64,000 nucleotides of DNA from NCBI GenBank assembly GCA_964501335.1, contig CAZCTC010000015.1, forward strand, positions 1 through 64,000, written 5' to 3'. Both the position numbers and the translations under genes were made by a program. This document shows, one piece after another, positions 63,231 through 64,000 of this stretch. Numbering within the stretch: position 1 is the first letter of the stretch; every line of letters starts with the position of its first letter. The notes under the pieces are model-generated. The model did not search any database. It was not told where the DNA came from and saw only the letters and a list, made by a program, of their open reading frames with translations. This stretch comes from CAZCTC01 sp964501335 (GTDB lineage Bacteria > Chloroflexota > Anaerolineae > B4-G1 > SLSP01).

Positions 63231-63330
63231 TGTTTTCTCGCGCATTCTGATGCGCGAGAAAACATAAACAAAAAACTCTCTCCTTCCATCCTGCGTGGCG
63301 TATCTCAGAGGAAAAGTGACAGCTGCGGGG
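63231..63330 (+). repeat. Dispersed hairpin element, copy 9
   Basis: A perfect 14-bp stem, TGTTTTCTCGCGCA at 63231-63244 with 63251-63264, loop TTCTGA, then TAAACAAAAAACTCTCTCC and a flank containing GCGTGGCGTATCTC, closely matching copy 1. Confidence 0.8.
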
Positions 63331-63380
63331 GAGGAGGATTTTTTCCAGATCTCAGGGGGATTTTCAGGAGGTGGAGTGTT

Positions 63381-63956
63381 ATGAGTTGGAAGCGGCAGGG
63401 ATTTTTGTTAATGTTGGCCATCGGGTTGATGGTAGGGTGTACCGGACCGGGGGGCGTGAGTTCTCCTACGGTATCCGAAACTATTGAGGAGGGAGCAGAA
63501 ATGTTGACGTTGAGCAGTACAGCGTTTGAAACGGGGCAGTCAATTCCCAGGCATTATACCTGCGATGGAGAAAATGTTTCAATTCCATTGGCCTGGGGCG
63601 ATCCGCCGGCCGGGACGCAGAGCTTTGCGTTGATTGTGGATGATCCTGATGCGCCGATGGGGACGTGGGTCCACTGGGTGCTTTACAATATGTCCCCGGA
63701 TTTGCGGGAGCTGCCGGAGGGAGTCACGGCCAAAGCGGGGTTCCCGGCGGGCGCGCTGGCCGGGAAAACCAGTTCCAGAACTCTGGAATATGGGGGGCCC
63801 TGTCCACCCAACGGTACGCATCGGTATTATTTCAAGCTGTACGCACTGGATACCAAACTGAATCTGGCGGCCGGTGTGACTGCGGATGAGTTACGTAAAG
63901 CTATGGAGGGGCATATTCTGGCCCAGGCCGAATTGATGGGGACCTATCATCGTTAG
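63381..63956 (+). CDS. PEBP-family lipoprotein (YbhB/YbcL type)
   Basis: 191 residues. A lipoprotein signal ends at MVGC (C20), so the protein is tethered outside the membrane. The mature domain is a phosphatidylethanolamine-binding/Raf-kinase-inhibitor-like fold: FETGQSIPRHYTCDGENVS, LIVDDPDAPMGTWVHWVLY with the ligand-site Asp and His, and GGPCPPNGTHRYYFKLYALD. Bacterial members have no settled function. Its start follows a CAGGAGGTGG site closely. A possible internal start at residue 41 (MLTLSSTAFETG) would give a cytoplasmic form, but the lipobox favours the longer one. Confidence 0.88.
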   Translation: MSWKRQGFLLMLAIGLMVGCTGPGGVSSPTVSETIEEGAEMLTLSSTAFETGQSIPRHYTCDGENVSIPLAWGDPPAGTQSFALIVDDPDAPMGTWVHWVLYNMSPDLRELPEGVTAKAGFPAGALAGKTSSRTLEYGGPCPPNGTHRYYFKLYALDTKLNLAAGVTADELRKAMEGHILAQAELMGTYHR

Positions 63957-63966
63957 GAGTAGTATG

Positions 63967-64000
63967 ATGGAATATCGTCGTGTCGGTAATTCGGGACTGC
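63967..64000 (+). CDS. Aldo/keto reductase, N-terminus only
   Basis: Only the first 11 codons are in the window (MEYRRVGNSGL), the typical opening of NADPH-dependent aldo/keto reductases. The second of two adjacent ATG codons (63967) is preferred because AGGAG (63955-63959) lies seven bases before it. It is cut by the window end. Confidence 0.65.
   Translation, partial: MEYRRVGNSGL

Noticed and set aside
53..63264. TTCTGA hairpins as simple rho-independent terminators
   Set aside because: Some lie between convergent genes, but others are upstream of divergent genes (4984, 54549) or inside the co-directional array (25000), and most lack a clean T run directly after the stem.

Overview
The window reads as a chromosomal piece of a Chloroflexota bacterium, most likely from the Anaerolineae/Caldilineae side. 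That assignment is inference. It rests on the style of the many GAF-domain sensors (coiled coil, then FYHVGIFLLDD-type GAF domains ending in ENARLLEET), on lipoproteins with simple lipoboxes as in single-membrane bacteria, on a Thermus-like 7Fe ferredoxin and PolX, and on intergenic repeats common in filamentous environmental genomes. No rRNA, tRNA, CRISPR array, transposase or phage gene was seen.

Positions 1-5250 hold small ordinary units: an AraC-type regulator followed by the azlC/azlD branched-chain amino-acid exporter pair, a convergent glycosyltransferase, and a metallophosphoesterase. Positions 5186-5713 carry a NUDIX hydrolase with its own promoter.

Positions 5757-52667 are the striking part. 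About 47 kb contain 19 consecutive co-directional genes, mostly overlapping or a few bases apart, behind an extended -10 promoter. Fourteen encode GAF-domain proteins, with close to 50 GAF or GAF-like domains by my reading. Sensory N-termini vary: extracellular Cache-like domains with HAMP, 6-7 transmembrane modules, PAS domains, or purely cytoplasmic GAF chains. Only the first (6596-8953) and last (45258-52667) GAF proteins have histidine-kinase domains. Receiver domains also lie at both ends, two stand-alone regulators at the start and two fused receivers at the end. The other twelve GAF proteins have no output domain and share a C-terminal tail resembling the first helix and strand of a GAF domain. 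Two solute-binding lipoproteins without an ABC transporter, an Nramp-like membrane protein, and a GAF protein fused to a Leu/Ile/Val-type binding domain sit in the array. I infer a many-input signalling complex feeding two kinases. No DNA-binding or cyclase output is visible.

Positions 52734-64000 return to housekeeping and metabolic genes: a 7Fe ferredoxin with a strong promoter and terminator; a PHP-domain protein on the minus strand with a possibly leaderless mRNA; then a plus-strand run of PolX (polymerase site altered), ROK kinase, M48 protease, RdgB, UbiA-type prenyltransferase, a phosphodiesterase-family protein, homoserine dehydrogenase, a PEBP lipoprotein and the start of an aldo/keto reductase.

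The intergenic DNA carries a dispersed repeat system: nine hairpins with 14-17 bp stems of differing sequence but a near-constant TTCTGA-type loop, usually attached to a GC-rich flank of about 70 bp and sometimes preceded by heptamer GTAGACA repeats. In two places the heptamers supply the last codons and stop of unrelated genes.
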